The position numbers and the translations under genes were made by a program. From the NCBI GenBank assembly GCA_949710005.1, contig OX453278.1, forward strand, positions 5,976,097 through 6,040,096: 64,000 bases of DNA. The letters are read 5' to 3'. Source of the DNA: Ricordea florida (lineage: Eukaryota; Cnidaria; Anthozoa; Corallimorpharia; Ricordeidae). Positions 31,814-41,051 of this stretch are shown here, piece by piece (position 1 is the first letter of the stretch; each line of letters begins with the position of its first letter). Below the pieces are notes generated by a model that was not told the origin of the DNA, ran no database searches, and saw nothing but the letters and a program-made list of their open reading frames with translations.

Positions 31814-32024
31814 TACTCAGATGGAATGATCTTCTTATCGACTAAGTATTGCTTGGCGGCGACGGCGCCCGTGAGAACTTGAACCCACTTTACGTAGTTT
31901 TCAATGGATGCGGAAGGGTCCGAGGTCATAGGCGTCTTAAGAACGTTTTTCCCCACCCAACCAATATGTCAATGCCAGTCAGAGTTACTGCTTCGACAAC
32001 AGTGTTTACGAGTTTGCTGTCCAT
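31813..32024 (-). pseudogene. p8 small membrane protein (C), frameshifted
   Basis: Starts at 32024 (MDSKLVNTVVEAVTL). A frame change occurs near 31965 after the first hydrophobic segment. The second part carries DPSASIENYVKWVQVL and ends KKIIPSE, matching the NDPSSSITNYAKWV and QKILPN region of the other copies. The stop TAA overlaps the p15 start codon. Confidence 0.75.
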
Positions 32025-32047
32025 CAAGAGTCTATACTATACAAAAT

Positions 32048-32359
32048 CTATTCCATAATTACACGAGGATGCGCAGTCTCGGGCGGTGGTGGTTGTGGCT
32101 GAGTACGCTTTGGCTGCTCCGTGTGCTTGAGATATAGACTATACAGGCTGATCATAAAGCTCCCTGCGGCAAGCAGGAGGCCCCAGTTCCAACCATGAGC
32201 GGCTAATGTGGTGTCGTCGCGGGCCCGCTCTCGAGCCAGGGCCTCACGAGCTGCTTTGTTCCTAGTCGCGAGGGCCCGGCCAGCTGCGACCTTCTTAGGA
32301 TCCTTCTGCTTAGTCACCTCTGCAGGGGGCGGCGCTGTAATACGATCTTCTTCCATCAC
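32048..32359 (-). CDS. KDPKK-motif one-TM protein (C)
   Basis: 103 residues: KQKDPKKVAAGRALATRNKA followed by a basic/acidic helix, one hydrophobic segment (WGLLLAAGSFMISLYSLYL) and a Pro/Gln-rich tail. It is shorter than the A, D and E versions, mainly in the charged linker. Intact. Confidence 0.8.
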   Translation of the reverse strand: MMEEDRITAPPPAEVTKQKDPKKVAAGRALATRNKAAREALARERARDDTTLAAHGWNWGLLLAAGSFMISLYSLYLKHTEQPKRTQPQPPPPETAHPRVIME

Positions 32360-32371
32360 TTTCAGACAGGG

Positions 32372-32896
32372 CTATATAATACAAACAAAAAAAGTTGCTA
32401 GCGAGTTCTTGTGAGTAGGTGCTCGCAGGTCCACAGGCGCGCTTGCGTCTTCTGTGTGGCTACCTACATGTGTCAGCGCAGCCACTAGCGCCACCAACCG
32501 ACCTCCGTTGACAGCGATCCAGCCCGCTCCATAGCTCAACTCACGTCGGATCAGAGCATCTTGCTGGAAGTCTGTTAACAGCGCCTGTTCATCATCCAGC
32601 CTTTTCCCTACTGCTCCCAACACACGTGTGACAACCTTGCACGCGACCTTTAAGAATCCGCTGGAGAGACTGTGCTCGACCTGCTTTCCGAGGGTCACCT
32701 GGTATCGAAGATGGAGCGAAGCAACCTCCTTGCTCGAGAGCCTGCTGACGTCCCCCAGCGACAGCTCCTTCCCCAAGTGCTCCTTGGTGTTGCCTGCAGC
32801 CGCGAGAATAGCCAATGCCTCCCGTCCCTCTTTATCGTCGCTCTCGTTGGTGATCCCTTCCTCGCGGAGAATTTCATCCAGTACTTTGTCCGCCAT
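32372..32896 (-). CDS. p20 conserved protein (C)
   Basis: 174 residues: EALAILAAAGNTKEHLGKEL, SKEVASLHLRYQVTLGKQ, LTDFQQDALIRRELS and NGGRLVALVAALTHVG align in order with p20 of A, D and E. TATATATT at 32900-32907 lies just before the ATG. Intact. Its retention here alongside broken neighbours may be chance. Confidence 0.82.
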   Translation of the reverse strand: MADKVLDEILREEGITNESDDKEGREALAILAAAGNTKEHLGKELSLGDVSRLSSKEVASLHLRYQVTLGKQVEHSLSSGFLKVACKVVTRVLGAVGKRLDDEQALLTDFQQDALIRRELSYGAGWIAVNGGRLVALVAALTHVGSHTEDASAPVDLRAPTHKNSLATFFVCII

Positions 32897-32898
32897 GA

Positions 32899-33546
32899 CT
32901 ATATATTAGCCGAAACAATTTTGCTGGGGGCTGGGATCTCAAACACGATATCGAATGGGTGGCGTAGACGAAAGCAAAGTCTGGCGTACGGATGCTCCTT
33001 GAGCGCGGATAGCATTTGTTGGCGCTCCGCCTTGTCATGCTTCATCCCGTAGTTCTCCCAAAGCATTTTCCCATCGAGCTCGCTCGGGCTGTAAAACGTG
33101 AGCGTCGCTGCCACATTCTCCCTGAAGGCCTTTGCCACGCTCGTGTACTGTTGCGTAAGGAGCCATACTGAAAAATTATTATGCCTGCCAGAGAAAGCCA
33201 GCTCGATCAAAGCGCTTCTATGTCTTTTTACGTCTTCACTGGCGGCGCAGTCATCCAGAATAGACAACACCTGGCCACGACCTTCGAAGACCGCGGTGCA
33301 CAACCGAAGGCACTTCTCAATTTCACCGCCCGAGTTTCCTGGTGCCAGGGCTACGAAGCGGGGGTCCTTATGAGCAAATCCCCGATATGTTTTGTTACGA
33401 ACGTATGTCGGGCAAATAAGACACACGACGTTAAACTTCCCACGAAAAGGTCCGCGGAGAGCTTCGACGACCAGTCTAGACTTCCCCGACGCTGTTGGAC
33501 CAACGATAAGAAGGTGGCCGGGTATCAAATTGTTGAGAAAGTCCAT
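32899..33546 (-). CDS. A32-like packaging ATPase (C)
   Basis: 215 residues. Walker A GPTASGKS, Walker B VLSILDDCA, and the sensor-like ELAFSGRHNNFSVWLLTQQ and FRENVAATLTFYSPS segments align with the A, D and E ATPases. The shared LICPTYVRNKTYRGFA block is also present. Frame intact. TATATAT lies at 33549-33555, immediately before the ATG. It ends one codon before the p20 start region, suggesting tight packing. Confidence 0.88.
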   Translation of the reverse strand: MDFLNNLIPGHLLIVGPTASGKSRLVVEALRGPFRGKFNVVCLICPTYVRNKTYRGFAHKDPRFVALAPGNSGGEIEKCLRLCTAVFEGRGQVLSILDDCAASEDVKRHRSALIELAFSGRHNNFSVWLLTQQYTSVAKAFRENVAATLTFYSPSELDGKMLWENYGMKHDKAERQQMLSALKEHPYARLCFRLRHPFDIVFEIPAPSKIVSANI

Positions 33547-33548
33547 CC

Positions 33549-33555
33549 TATATAT
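33549..33555 (-). promoter_or_regulatory. TATATAT motif before ATPase (C)
   Basis: Begins 3 nt before the ATG. Similar motifs lie close to other C start codons. Confidence 0.5.
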
Positions 33556-33563
33556 GGGAACGA

Positions 33564-34786
33564 TTAATAGTAGGCGACTTGGGTATTAAGGTCGAATGCT
33601 GCGTCGCCTAGGAGGAAGACATGGCAGTTGCTATTACCAGAGCCGCCAGTCTTTCAATAGATCCGGAACTGAAGGTTCTTTCCCGGTCCGAGGGCTGCGT
33701 GTCCGTCGGCGTGCACGAGGTGGTCGCGTGCTGTGCGGAGATCGATGAAGATCCCGTATTTGTTCTTGAAGAACCCCGTAGGCTGAACCACCGGGTTGTG
33801 AGCTGGGGGGTGAACCAACCATTCTGCACCGGCTCGCGCGGTCTCCCAAATATCTGTGGGGAGCATACCGTTGGGGTACAGCGTGTTGGGGACACCGTTG
33901 AGGTCGAACTCAACCTTTGTCACGCTGGGAAACGGGAAGGCTTCGCTGTCTCGTGCTCCCATGACGTACGGGTCGGTGAACAGGAACCCACAAAGCTTTT
34001 GAGTTGCACGGGGATGTTGTCGGTGAGAATTGACGCGGTGGCCTTCCCGAACGTCAGCACTTTGTGGTGCGAGATGTGGTTGTTAAGAATAACGCTCGGG
34101 ATGTGCTGCGCGTGAGTGGGCGACTCAATCACTTGATACACCAATTCGATGTTTTTGAGAGTGTAGGTGCCAACCTTGATCGGATCCGAGCTTTTGATGA
34201 CATCTTCAGGGGCGGGGAGTGTGAGCTCCAACCGAATCGGCGGAAGACTCGCTGTATGGAGAGCACCGTGGGTGCGAAGGAGCTCGAGATCAAGTGGGAG
34301 CCGATACCTTGGGAAGGCCACGGCAATCGCCAGGTCCCCCGCCACATCACCTTTGTCTCCAGCCTCTGAGTGGATCTTATTGACCTCGGTTGTCTGGATC
34401 CCTTGCTCGATGCGTTTAGCACGCTCTGCGGTGGGCAGCCATAGGTCGCAGAACGCTCCATCCAGGTCGGCCCGCTCCAGGTCCTCTAGGGTTTTATTGC
34501 CCATCTTGAAGACCCGTCGTCGAATCAAGCAGCGCCCCAGGTTGTCGACGACGAGGTTATTGGCGTGCTTCGACGCTCTGCCTAGCTCCACCTCGGCCAC
34601 AAGGGCAAGGGTGCCTGGGACTAGGACGGTGTCGTCTGGAAGCCTGGGAATTTCAACATAAAGGGTCTCCTTGGGGTTCGCCGAGCTTGGGTTAAAGGTC
34701 AGGCGGTGGGTTACGCGTTTTCCTTTTGCGGCCATGAGAGTACGGGGCTCCTCCCTTGGGTCAAGCTTCTTGGAGATGTACGGCAT
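33564..34786 (-). pseudogene. Major capsid protein gene (C), broken
   Basis: Starts at 34786. The first about 285 codons align with the MCP of D and E: HRLTFNPSSANPKETLYVEI, NNLVVDNLGRCLIRRRVF, IQTTEVNKIHSEAGDKGDV, ELVYQVIESPTHA and ASILTDNIPVQLKSF. The frame changes near 33955, the next frame carries FDLNGVPNTLYPNGMLPTDI and FIDLRTARD, and a TGA/stop near 33652 precedes the last about 30 codons ending at the TAA 33564-33566. Two breaks, so no full product. Confidence 0.85.
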
Positions 34787-34800
34787 TTTTTAGCTTGAAT

Positions 34801-34808
34801 TATATATA
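34801..34808. promoter_or_regulatory. TATATATA shared between divergent MCP and hydrophobic-tail genes (C)
   Basis: A self-complementary motif placed almost exactly midway: 15 nt from the MCP ATG (34786) and 14 nt from the ATG at 34822. It probably works in both directions. Confidence 0.6.
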
Positions 34809-34821
34809 GGCAGAAACAAAA

Positions 34822-35763
34822 ATGGATGTCGACATTGATGATAGGACACCTTTGTTACCCCACGACGATGACCCTGATGGTGGGGAGACTAGTAACCCAT
34901 TCCCCACGGTGCCTGGTGGCGATGAAGGTGGAGAGCAAATCGGGATGTATAACTTAAGACCGCGAGGAGCGGGGGCACGTCCGCGTGAGCCTGGCACAGC
35001 AGAAACGTCGACGACGATAAACCCCGTTACTGGGAGGTCAATCGATACAAGATTGCTGGAGATTGCGTGGGAGGATGTGAGGAGAAAGTTTCCCCGCGTT
35101 AACGGAGTCGAAATTGGTCTAGGGGACAATGGGCGTATTATGGTTCGTAGGTGGGAGGGAGAAAACCCTAGGTGGCGACCACTGTACAACAAGGATGGTA
35201 CTGTAACGAAGAACTTCCCTAACGAATTGCAAGAAGCTCTCGGGCCGTCCTCGGAAAATATCTTGGAAGGGAATAACGCCAAAACTCAGAAGCTCGAGTG
35301 GCAAAAACGACAGGACGAGGAGATAAGAGACGCTCCCGATACTTCGCCGGAAGATAGGCGTGCCGCGGAGACGCGGATTGCGGCGCGCAATGAGGAGATT
35401 GAGGAGCTAGAGCGACAAAGCGAAGCCGTTGAGGAGCGAATGTCTCTGCGGGACCGCGTGAAGGCCATTTTCAAGAAGTACGGCTTCACTGTCCTGGGGG
35501 TTATAGCAGCGGCTGGGACGGTCATAGGGGTGATCTTGAGCGTTTTACAGCAGAGGCTAGCCAGCGTAGCGCGGGGGTTAGGCCGGGGGCTGAAGACCAT
35601 CGGAAAAAAGATCGGGGACCTCCTCCCTGGGGCCATAGGTGCCATTGCCTCGTTCCTCTTCCACACAGCTGGAGAAGTTGTTGGTTTCTTAGCCAAAAAC
35701 GCCTGGCTCCTCATCGTAGCCGTGGTCGTGTTTCTCGTTGAGCGCTATAAGAAGGCTACCTAA
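34822..35763 (+). CDS. Large acidic protein with C-terminal transmembrane region (C)
   Basis: 313 residues. The N-terminus carries DDRTPLLPHDDD, again a D/E-x-x-P-L-L signal. The middle is charged. The C-terminus is MSLRDRVKAIFKKYGFTVLG, a hydrophobic helix (GVIAAAGTVIGVILSVL), an amphipathic Gly/Lys stretch, and hydrophobic segments to VERYKKAT. The C-terminal third is nearly the same as in A, D and E while the N-terminal part is unrelated in sequence. Intact. It diverges from MCP. Confidence 0.82.
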   Translation: MDVDIDDRTPLLPHDDDPDGGETSNPFPTVPGGDEGGEQIGMYNLRPRGAGARPREPGTAETSTTINPVTGRSIDTRLLEIAWEDVRRKFPRVNGVEIGLGDNGRIMVRRWEGENPRWRPLYNKDGTVTKNFPNELQEALGPSSENILEGNNAKTQKLEWQKRQDEEIRDAPDTSPEDRRAAETRIAARNEEIEELERQSEAVEERMSLRDRVKAIFKKYGFTVLGVIAAAGTVIGVILSVLQQRLASVARGLGRGLKTIGKKIGDLLPGAIGAIASFLFHTAGEVVGFLAKNAWLLIVAVVVFLVERYKKAT

Positions 35764-37174
35764 ACAACCACCAAGTCGCACCTGCGGCCACAACAGTGAC
35801 TGCAGCTAGATTTCGCTCATGCGCGGTAGGCGCAACGGGGGCTTTTGTTTTCGGCGCCACAGGGGCTTTCGTTTTAGGTGCAACGGGGGCTTTTGTTTTC
35901 GGTGCAACGGGTCTGCGTTTATGTGTCCGCTCATTCACATGCGGATTGACCCCGAAAGTCATATCACTGGTAGCTTTCTGGAGCTCGTTGTTGTACCCTA
36001 GCACGCTGTCCGAATTGACGACCAGGCGGGTGGGGAGCAACCAGAGCCCTGGGGCGACGGCCAGATTCAGCTGCGCTCGGGCGTCGGATAAGGCCCTTTG
36101 ATAGTTCTGGATTCCGGTGGCGATATCATTCACTACGATTGCCTCCTCTAGACGTTGTCTGAACATTTGGCGAGTCTCAACAGCACTGCCGCTCTTCCCC
36201 ACGATAGTGGATCGGGTCTTCGCTTGCGAGCCAAGAACATAATATACTAAAGCCTCGATGCTACGATTGAGACGACCCCTGCCAGCCTCCGTCAGACCTT
36301 CACCCTTTTTTAGTGAAAACCAGCTGTATTGCGCTCCGCCATGGGCATCGTTACGGATGAAGGTCACCAGATTACCTTTATTCTTTCTCCCGCCCTCGTC
36401 TGAGAAGAGATTGAGCGGGTCTGGCCAGGTGTTGGCCTCGGTGTCATAGCGGCGAATCACGTACTCGTTCTGATAACCCCCGCCGATGTGCTTGGGTCCA
36501 TAGCCGGCCCCTTAATCTCGGAAGACATCTCCGAGTCCGTGGTTTCGACTGCCCTTCCAGCGAAAGTCCGGGGCTCTAGGCAGCCCGAATTCGATGCAGA
36601 GGCTTTTAAAGGCGGACTTGCGGTATGGGTTGTTTATTTGCTGGAACACCTTGTCTCCGGGAAGGGGGCAGCCGAGCTCGAATAGGATACGGCGGACGGT
36701 AAAGTATACGTGGAATTGAAGCAGCCCCTGAACTATAGGCGGGAAGGTTTTATTGACTGGGTCGGTTATGGTCACTCCACACCCTGAAGTTGCACAGCAT
36801 GTGGCGAAGTTCAGCTGTTGAGGCCAATATTCGTACGCCGGAGAAGAAAGCCAATGATGAGCCTCCTTTGCCGAGCGATGTGTGATGGTCGTTTCCTTCC
36901 AGAAGTCTCGGACTCCTGCTTTGAAAGAGATTTTGGGGTCAACAAAGATCTGTAGCTCTCGAAGCAGCGGTGCGATATCAGAGCACGTTTCAGAGAACGG
37001 AAAGGTCGGCCGGGGGTATTTTCCGATACGGAGAAGGAAGGCATCAGGAAAATCGCCCTGTTCGGAACCCTTATTTATTTGTATGGCTTTGACGACTTCT
37101 GCGGCCTTTTTTGGAAACACTGCTTGTAGAACACCCCATAGATCTATTTTATCGCTCGCCCGCGATTGATCCAT
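35756..37174 (-). pseudogene. WPQQ-motif protein (C) with one nonsense codon
   Basis: Start taken at 37174 because TATATATA sits at 37177-37184; the frame also opens at 37339. Core motifs: YWPQQLNFATCCATSGCGVT, LLQFHVYFTVRRILFEL, DFRWKGSRNHGLGDVF. A TAA at about 36511-36513 replaces a Tyr found in A and D. After it the frame continues with GLTEAGRGRLNRS and LNLAVAPGLWLLP, then a repeated APVAPKTK linker (four copies) and a C-terminal hydrophobic tail ending WWLFR. This gives the full architecture of the family: N-domain, WPQQ core, linker, hydrophobic tail. Confidence 0.82.
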
Positions 37175-37176
37175 TG

Positions 37177-37184
37177 TATATATA
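37177..37184 (-). promoter_or_regulatory. TATATATA before WPQQ gene (C)
   Basis: 2 nt before the ATG at 37174, matching the position of the motif at the ATPase gene. Confidence 0.5.
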
Positions 37185-37324
37185 CGCGGGTAAATAAAAT
37201 GTCCCTCAGCATAGCGGCAAGCGAGGGTGTGAATGAACTTTGACATCCGGTCAGTGGTGAGCTCTCGAGTGTCGCGGCTCGAGCCGTGAAGATCCCCGAA
37301 GTAATGCTCACAGTACTTAAAACG

Positions 37325-37876
37325 ATGGATATATATCACTTCGCGCTCAACTCATTGCACCTGTCCCGCATTCGCGAAGGAACCGCCGATTTGGCCACGA
37401 TCAAGAAAGCGCAAGGGCCCGTTCTGGTCTCCATTCCAAAACGCGAGTACAACCTCCACTGTCTCCAACAGGCTATTATCTCAGGGCATGGAAAGGAAGT
37501 CCCCGCTGGCACTTGTGAACTTCGGATAACCGATACTGGGGTGTATTTCTTCTCGAAAGTACAGGTAATCCTAAGCAGAAAGCTAGCCGAATTGTTGGGG
37601 ATATCCGAAGTCCCGCGCAATATGATTCACGTTCCTGTACAATGGGGGCTGCCCTCTGTTTCAGTCTACTGCGATTTGGTGGACCCTATGAGATCGTATG
37701 AGGGGGGCGAGCCCTCCTATCTGCTGGCGAGGGTCGAGCCCCTGAAGCTTCAAGGCCCTTCGGTGTGGCATTTGCGCCCCTTATATCTCCCCCTTAACCC
37801 TACAAAAAGAAGTCTCTTTCGGGTTTGGACGGTGCCTACGACCAAGGTAGAAGTTTTGTTGGAGCTAATTATATAG
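37325..37876 (+). CDS. Candidate minor capsid/penton-like protein (C)
   Basis: About 184 residues; the frame opens at 37286, but the start is uncertain because the TATATAT at 37330-37336 lies after the first ATGs. It has a long N-terminal domain with LAELLGISE. Then VYCDLVDP, SYLLARVEPL, LRPLYLPLNPTKRS and VWTVPTTKVEVLLELI follow, matching the element A protein and the general pattern of beta-rich minor capsid candidates in Polinton-like elements. The assignment is by pattern only. Divergent from the WPQQ gene and followed at once by p22. Confidence 0.55.
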   Translation: MDIYHFALNSLHLSRIREGTADLATIKKAQGPVLVSIPKREYNLHCLQQAIISGHGKEVPAGTCELRITDTGVYFFSKVQVILSRKLAELLGISEVPRNMIHVPVQWGLPSVSVYCDLVDPMRSYEGGEPSYLLARVEPLKLQGPSVWHLRPLYLPLNPTKRSLFRVWTVPTTKVEVLLELII

Positions 37877-37879
37877 ACC

Positions 37880-38480
37880 ATGGAGTCTGATTGTTTGTAC
37901 CCAGAAAGTCCCCACCGCCCCCAGCGACGATGAGGGGCAGTCGTTTCGGCTTCAAAAGATTTGCGACATTCAGACCACCCTTAAGAGCAGTATCGCCCAC
38001 TATGAGGGCGTTCGGAAAAAATATACCCGCTCTCGGGCAATTCTAAACGCGGTAGCTTTGGCCTCTGGGGGTCTGAGCGTTATACTCTCGGCTTCGGGCC
38101 TAGCCACCTCTTTGACCGGCCTTGGGATTGTCGTCGGGGTTCCGTTAGGTGCTATTGGAGGCATCTTCGGAATCGTGTCAGCCTCGATGGCCAGGGTCGG
38201 CGAACGGATCGCTGGAAATATCTCCAAGCATGAGCAAACCGTCGCAGTTGGGGAGGCGAAGTTGAGTACCATCAATGAACTTATCTCGAAAGCCTTAAAA
38301 GATAACCAGATCAGCGCTACGGAGTTTCAATTCATTCTAACCGAGGTTGAACAATATGAAACACTCAAGCGCGGAATTAGGCAGAAAGCTTTGTCAAAAA
38401 ACAAGGACCTAGATATGGCAAAGCTGCGGACCGAGATTCGCGGCGAACTGGTCGCAGAGATGCGCGAAAAACTCGCTTGA
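37880..38480 (+). pseudogene. p22 glycine-rich hydrophobic protein (C), frameshifted
   Basis: ATG at 37880 follows TATATAG (about 37870-37876). The first frame stops after 17 codons; the homologous frame starts at about 37907 with FRLQKI and HYEGVRKKYTRSRAI. It then runs open through the Gly-rich hydrophobic stretch (ASGLATSLTGLGIVVGVPLG), NISKHEQTV, LISKALKDNQISATEF and to the end at 38480. So one frameshift near the start; the rest is preserved. Confidence 0.75.
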
Positions 38481-38509
38481 ATCTAACGATCGAGCGTGGA
38501 GGCTTTTAT

Positions 38510-39127
38510 TTACATGTTGAACGATGACTCAACCGTCTGTGTTGCCCGCGAAGTTTTTCGGGTTTGAAGTTTTAGACATCCATTCTTAGATATACATTCC
38601 TTCAGCTTAGGCCATAGAGCCTCGTATTCTAGAAGGGTCGTCAGGTGGATGTTTGATATGTCGCACATATCCCCTCTTTTGGAATCCCCTCGAAATTCGA
38701 AGATCATTTTTAGCAGCCATATCAGCTTGGGAAGGCGACGGCAATCTGAGACAAGCCCCAAGTTGTCCTCAAGGCGATTGATCAGGTTTATTATCGATTT
38801 TCTTTCGAGTAAATCAAGACCGAACTCTTTCATCAACAATTTGTTCAACGTCGGCCTTTTATTTTTTGAGCTTGGTCTTAGTCTATACTCCTCGTATTGC
38901 CTCTCGGTTGGGAGGTTCCATGAAAGATGATCAAACTCACCTGAAACCACGCGCTGGCAAAGCAGGGGGTTTTCGTCTAGCCAACCATCAAGGCTTTTTC
39001 GGTTACTCCCTCTGTGAAGCCCGAACGGGTCTGGAGAGGCTTCTAAGAAAGAGGCTGCTAAGTGTTTTAACTGCTTCAGGAAAGTAGGGGAATATTTTTT
39101 TTTCCAAGCTTTCAACAACCATTGCAT
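38510..39127 (-). CDS. 205-residue protein unique to element C, function unknown
   Basis: No homologue in A, D or E. Mixed alpha-helical sequence with many Leu/Lys (LMKEFGLDLLERKSIINLIN, LPKLIWLLKMIFEFRGDSKR). No motif recognised. The start may be the ATG at about 39130 in another frame, with a slip in the A-run near 39098, since the reading after the run is the long one. It lies between p22 and the TIR-proximal SAP-like gene. Confidence 0.5.
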   Translation of the reverse strand: MQWLLKAWKKKYSPTFLKQLKHLAASFLEASPDPFGLHRGSNRKSLDGWLDENPLLCQRVVSGEFDHLSWNLPTERQYEEYRLRPSSKNKRPTLNKLLMKEFGLDLLERKSIINLINRLEDNLGLVSDCRRLPKLIWLLKMIFEFRGDSKRGDMCDISNIHLTTLLEYEALWPKLKECISKNGCLKLQTRKTSRATQTVESSFNM

Positions 39128-39212
39128 CCATATTGGTGACCTATTGGTTGCTACTCTCTAATTGTCTGCCCAAAGGTTCATCTAAACGAAAAAGAGGATG
39201 CGCCGCAACTGC

Positions 39213-39824
39213 CTAGTCGGGCCACAACGAGCTTAACCAAGTCATGACGGCCCCGAACTCGGGCGCGCAGAACTCGAACGGAGCGGGGTGTTCCTTTGCA
39301 AATTTATTAAACGCGTCTAGGACGAGTTCTTCGAAACACTGCTGCTGCGTTTCTTCGTCAGGGAGAAACTGACAGGCCTTCTTCTCCAACCAACGGTTAT
39401 GAGCGAGCTTGCACTCGCGATAAATTAGTAATGCCTCTGGTGTTCGGTTATTTGTATAGTAGAAATAACCGATACGTGGTATGACGTCATTAAACCGACC
39501 CCCGTCTCGGCCCTCGTCAAGATGTGTGGATAAAACTCCCATTACTCCGCGGGCCTGTAGATCCCTCCTTAGCTGATCGTCTAAAGAGTATAAACTACCA
39601 TCGCAGATCTTCTCCTTCAAATCCGCGTCTCCACTGGTCCACACCAGTGCGATTTCATGCGACGTTAACAAGAAATTTGCCTGCATATCGGCGTGTAAGA
39701 TCTGTTCGCGCGCACGGGGTACATCTAAAAGAGCACGACGAAGTTGCTCTTTGGTCCTCAATGTAGATCTTCCGGGGATTCTATAGTGTATTGCCAAAGC
39801 GCGTAACTCTTTGACGGTGGACAT
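39213..39824 (-). CDS. SAP-like protein at the right end of element C
   Basis: About 203 residues from ATG 39824; upstream codons are only readthrough of the TIR repeat. Residues 1-35 (MSTVKELRALAIHYRIPGRS, KEQLRRALL) resemble the first domain of the C PolB and SAP/Rho-N-type DNA-binding helices. The rest (IGYFYYTNNRTPEALLIYRE, LDAFNKFAKEHPAPFEFCAP) is unrecognised. It occupies the place of the zinc-repeat gene in A: next to the TIR opposite PolB, with an N-terminus like PolB. It could bind terminal sequences (inference). Intact. Confidence 0.65.
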   Translation of the reverse strand: MSTVKELRALAIHYRIPGRSTLRTKEQLRRALLDVPRAREQILHADMQANFLLTSHEIALVWTSGDADLKEKICDGSLYSLDDQLRRDLQARGVMGVLSTHLDEGRDGGRFNDVIPRIGYFYYTNNRTPEALLIYRECKLAHNRWLEKKACQFLPDEETQQQCFEELVLDAFNKFAKEHPAPFEFCAPEFGAVMTWLSSLWPD

Positions 39825-39845
39825 ATTTATAAGTAGACAGTGGGG

Positions 39846-40170
39846 CCACTCTCTAATTGGAAGTACCTTTTGTGTGCCACTCTCTAATTGGAAGATACCT
39901 TTTGTGTGCCACTCTCTAATTGGAAGTACCTTTTGTGTACCACTCTCTAATTGGAAATACCTTTTGTGTGCCACTCTCTAATTGGAAGATACCTTTTGTG
40001 TGCCACTCTCTAATTGGAAGATACCTTTTGTGTGCCACTCTCTAATTGGAAGTACCTTTTGTGTGCCACTCCGATTATGGTCCCTACAAATGGCTTCTAA
40101 CGTGTCGGTCTTGCCCTAATTTGGGGTACCTCAAAAAATAGCCCCCCTCTGGGAGCCTTCCCAGCCTGAA
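39846..40170. repeat. Element C right TIR with about 7 copies of the 30-31 bp repeat
   Basis: The array of CTCTCTAATTGGAAGTACC plus TTTTGTGTGCCA units at 39849-40070 is followed by the unique outer TIR ending CCCAGCCTGAA. Three more units than in the left TIR. Confidence 0.88.
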
Positions 40171-40182
40171 TCAAAGGCTCCT

Positions 40183-41039
40183 AAGAGCTAACTCATTCGT
40201 ACATACCACAAAATTGTGACTACTTGTGGAGGATATTTCAACTTACACCCCACCTGGATTAATAAATCGGTGAAAGCGAGATCTTCTAGTTATTTCTTTA
40301 TTTACCTGGATTGTTTCCTTGATTTGTTTACCGGCGTGTTCGTCGTCACGTTTGCATTCTTGTGGCAGAGTTTTCGCTCCGCTATAATGACTTTCATCAA
40401 CCTGACTTCGTGATTCATCGTTCTGGTATCAACAAAAGGAAACAAACGAGCGTACTTTGAAAACGTTTGTGTTAAGGCTTTGCATTACACTACAAAACTG
40501 CATATTAAAAGTTTGTAAATCAACTATGTTTGGCAATTTGATAGCTGGGCCTTGCACGGCAATTGTATCGCAGGGCCTTGTACGGCAACTGACAGTACCA
40601 CAAATATATAGGCTCGGCCGTCGATTTCATCCAAGAAACAGCTTTAATAAGATTATACGTCGCTTCACTTTTTGTGTATGTTTTAGACAAAATGAAATAA
40701 TGGCAGAAATAGCGGTTTTACTTACCGACATGACGTGTTAAAGCCCAAAGTCAAAATTCCTGCTAAAAAATATAGTTGCCTTCCTGCCAAACAACATGGC
40801 TGTCTTGACAAAAATAGCCCCTAGAGGGGAGGTTGGGAAATAGGTATGCGGGCTCATTTTACGAGAAGAAACACATTTATAATTTTGACAAATTTTATTT
40901 ACTAAAGAACTCAATACCTACAACTACATTACCTTCAGGTATTTTGCAATTTAGGAGGTGCTAATTAGCTTATTTTTGCTGTTTATAGCAAATTGCTATA
41001 CGGCTTACTACGCGGTCAGCGATTGATCCCATTTCCTTA
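40183..41039. other. Host spacer between elements C and D
   Basis: No gene supported. Short frames at 40216-40413 and 40457-40741 lack recognisable domains. Contains a duplicated CTTG(C/T)ACGGCAA word at about 40552-40582. Confidence 0.5.
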
Positions 41040-41051
41040 AGAGAGAGGTAT

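Larger units (their letters stand above)
24633..40182. mobile_element. Element C: GC-rich Polinton-like endogenous virus, decayed
   Basis: About 15.5 kb bounded by imperfect TIRs (TTCAGGCTGGGAAGGCTCCC at 24644 and its reverse complement ending at 40170; weaker similarity to 24633 and 40182). Base composition and codon use are clearly more GC-rich than in A, D and E, yet it encodes the same gene families. PolB, integrase, MCP, p8, p22 and the WPQQ gene carry frameshifts or stops; ATPase, p20, KDPKK, p15 and the hydrophobic-tail gene stay open. No clean target duplication was found at the tips. A LINE of about 1.5 kb is inserted in PolB. Confidence 0.9.

Noticed and set aside
24600-40300. Bacterial contamination as source of the GC-rich segment
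   Set aside because: It encodes the same eukaryotic-virus gene families as the AT-rich elements, has TIRs, and contains an animal-type LINE.
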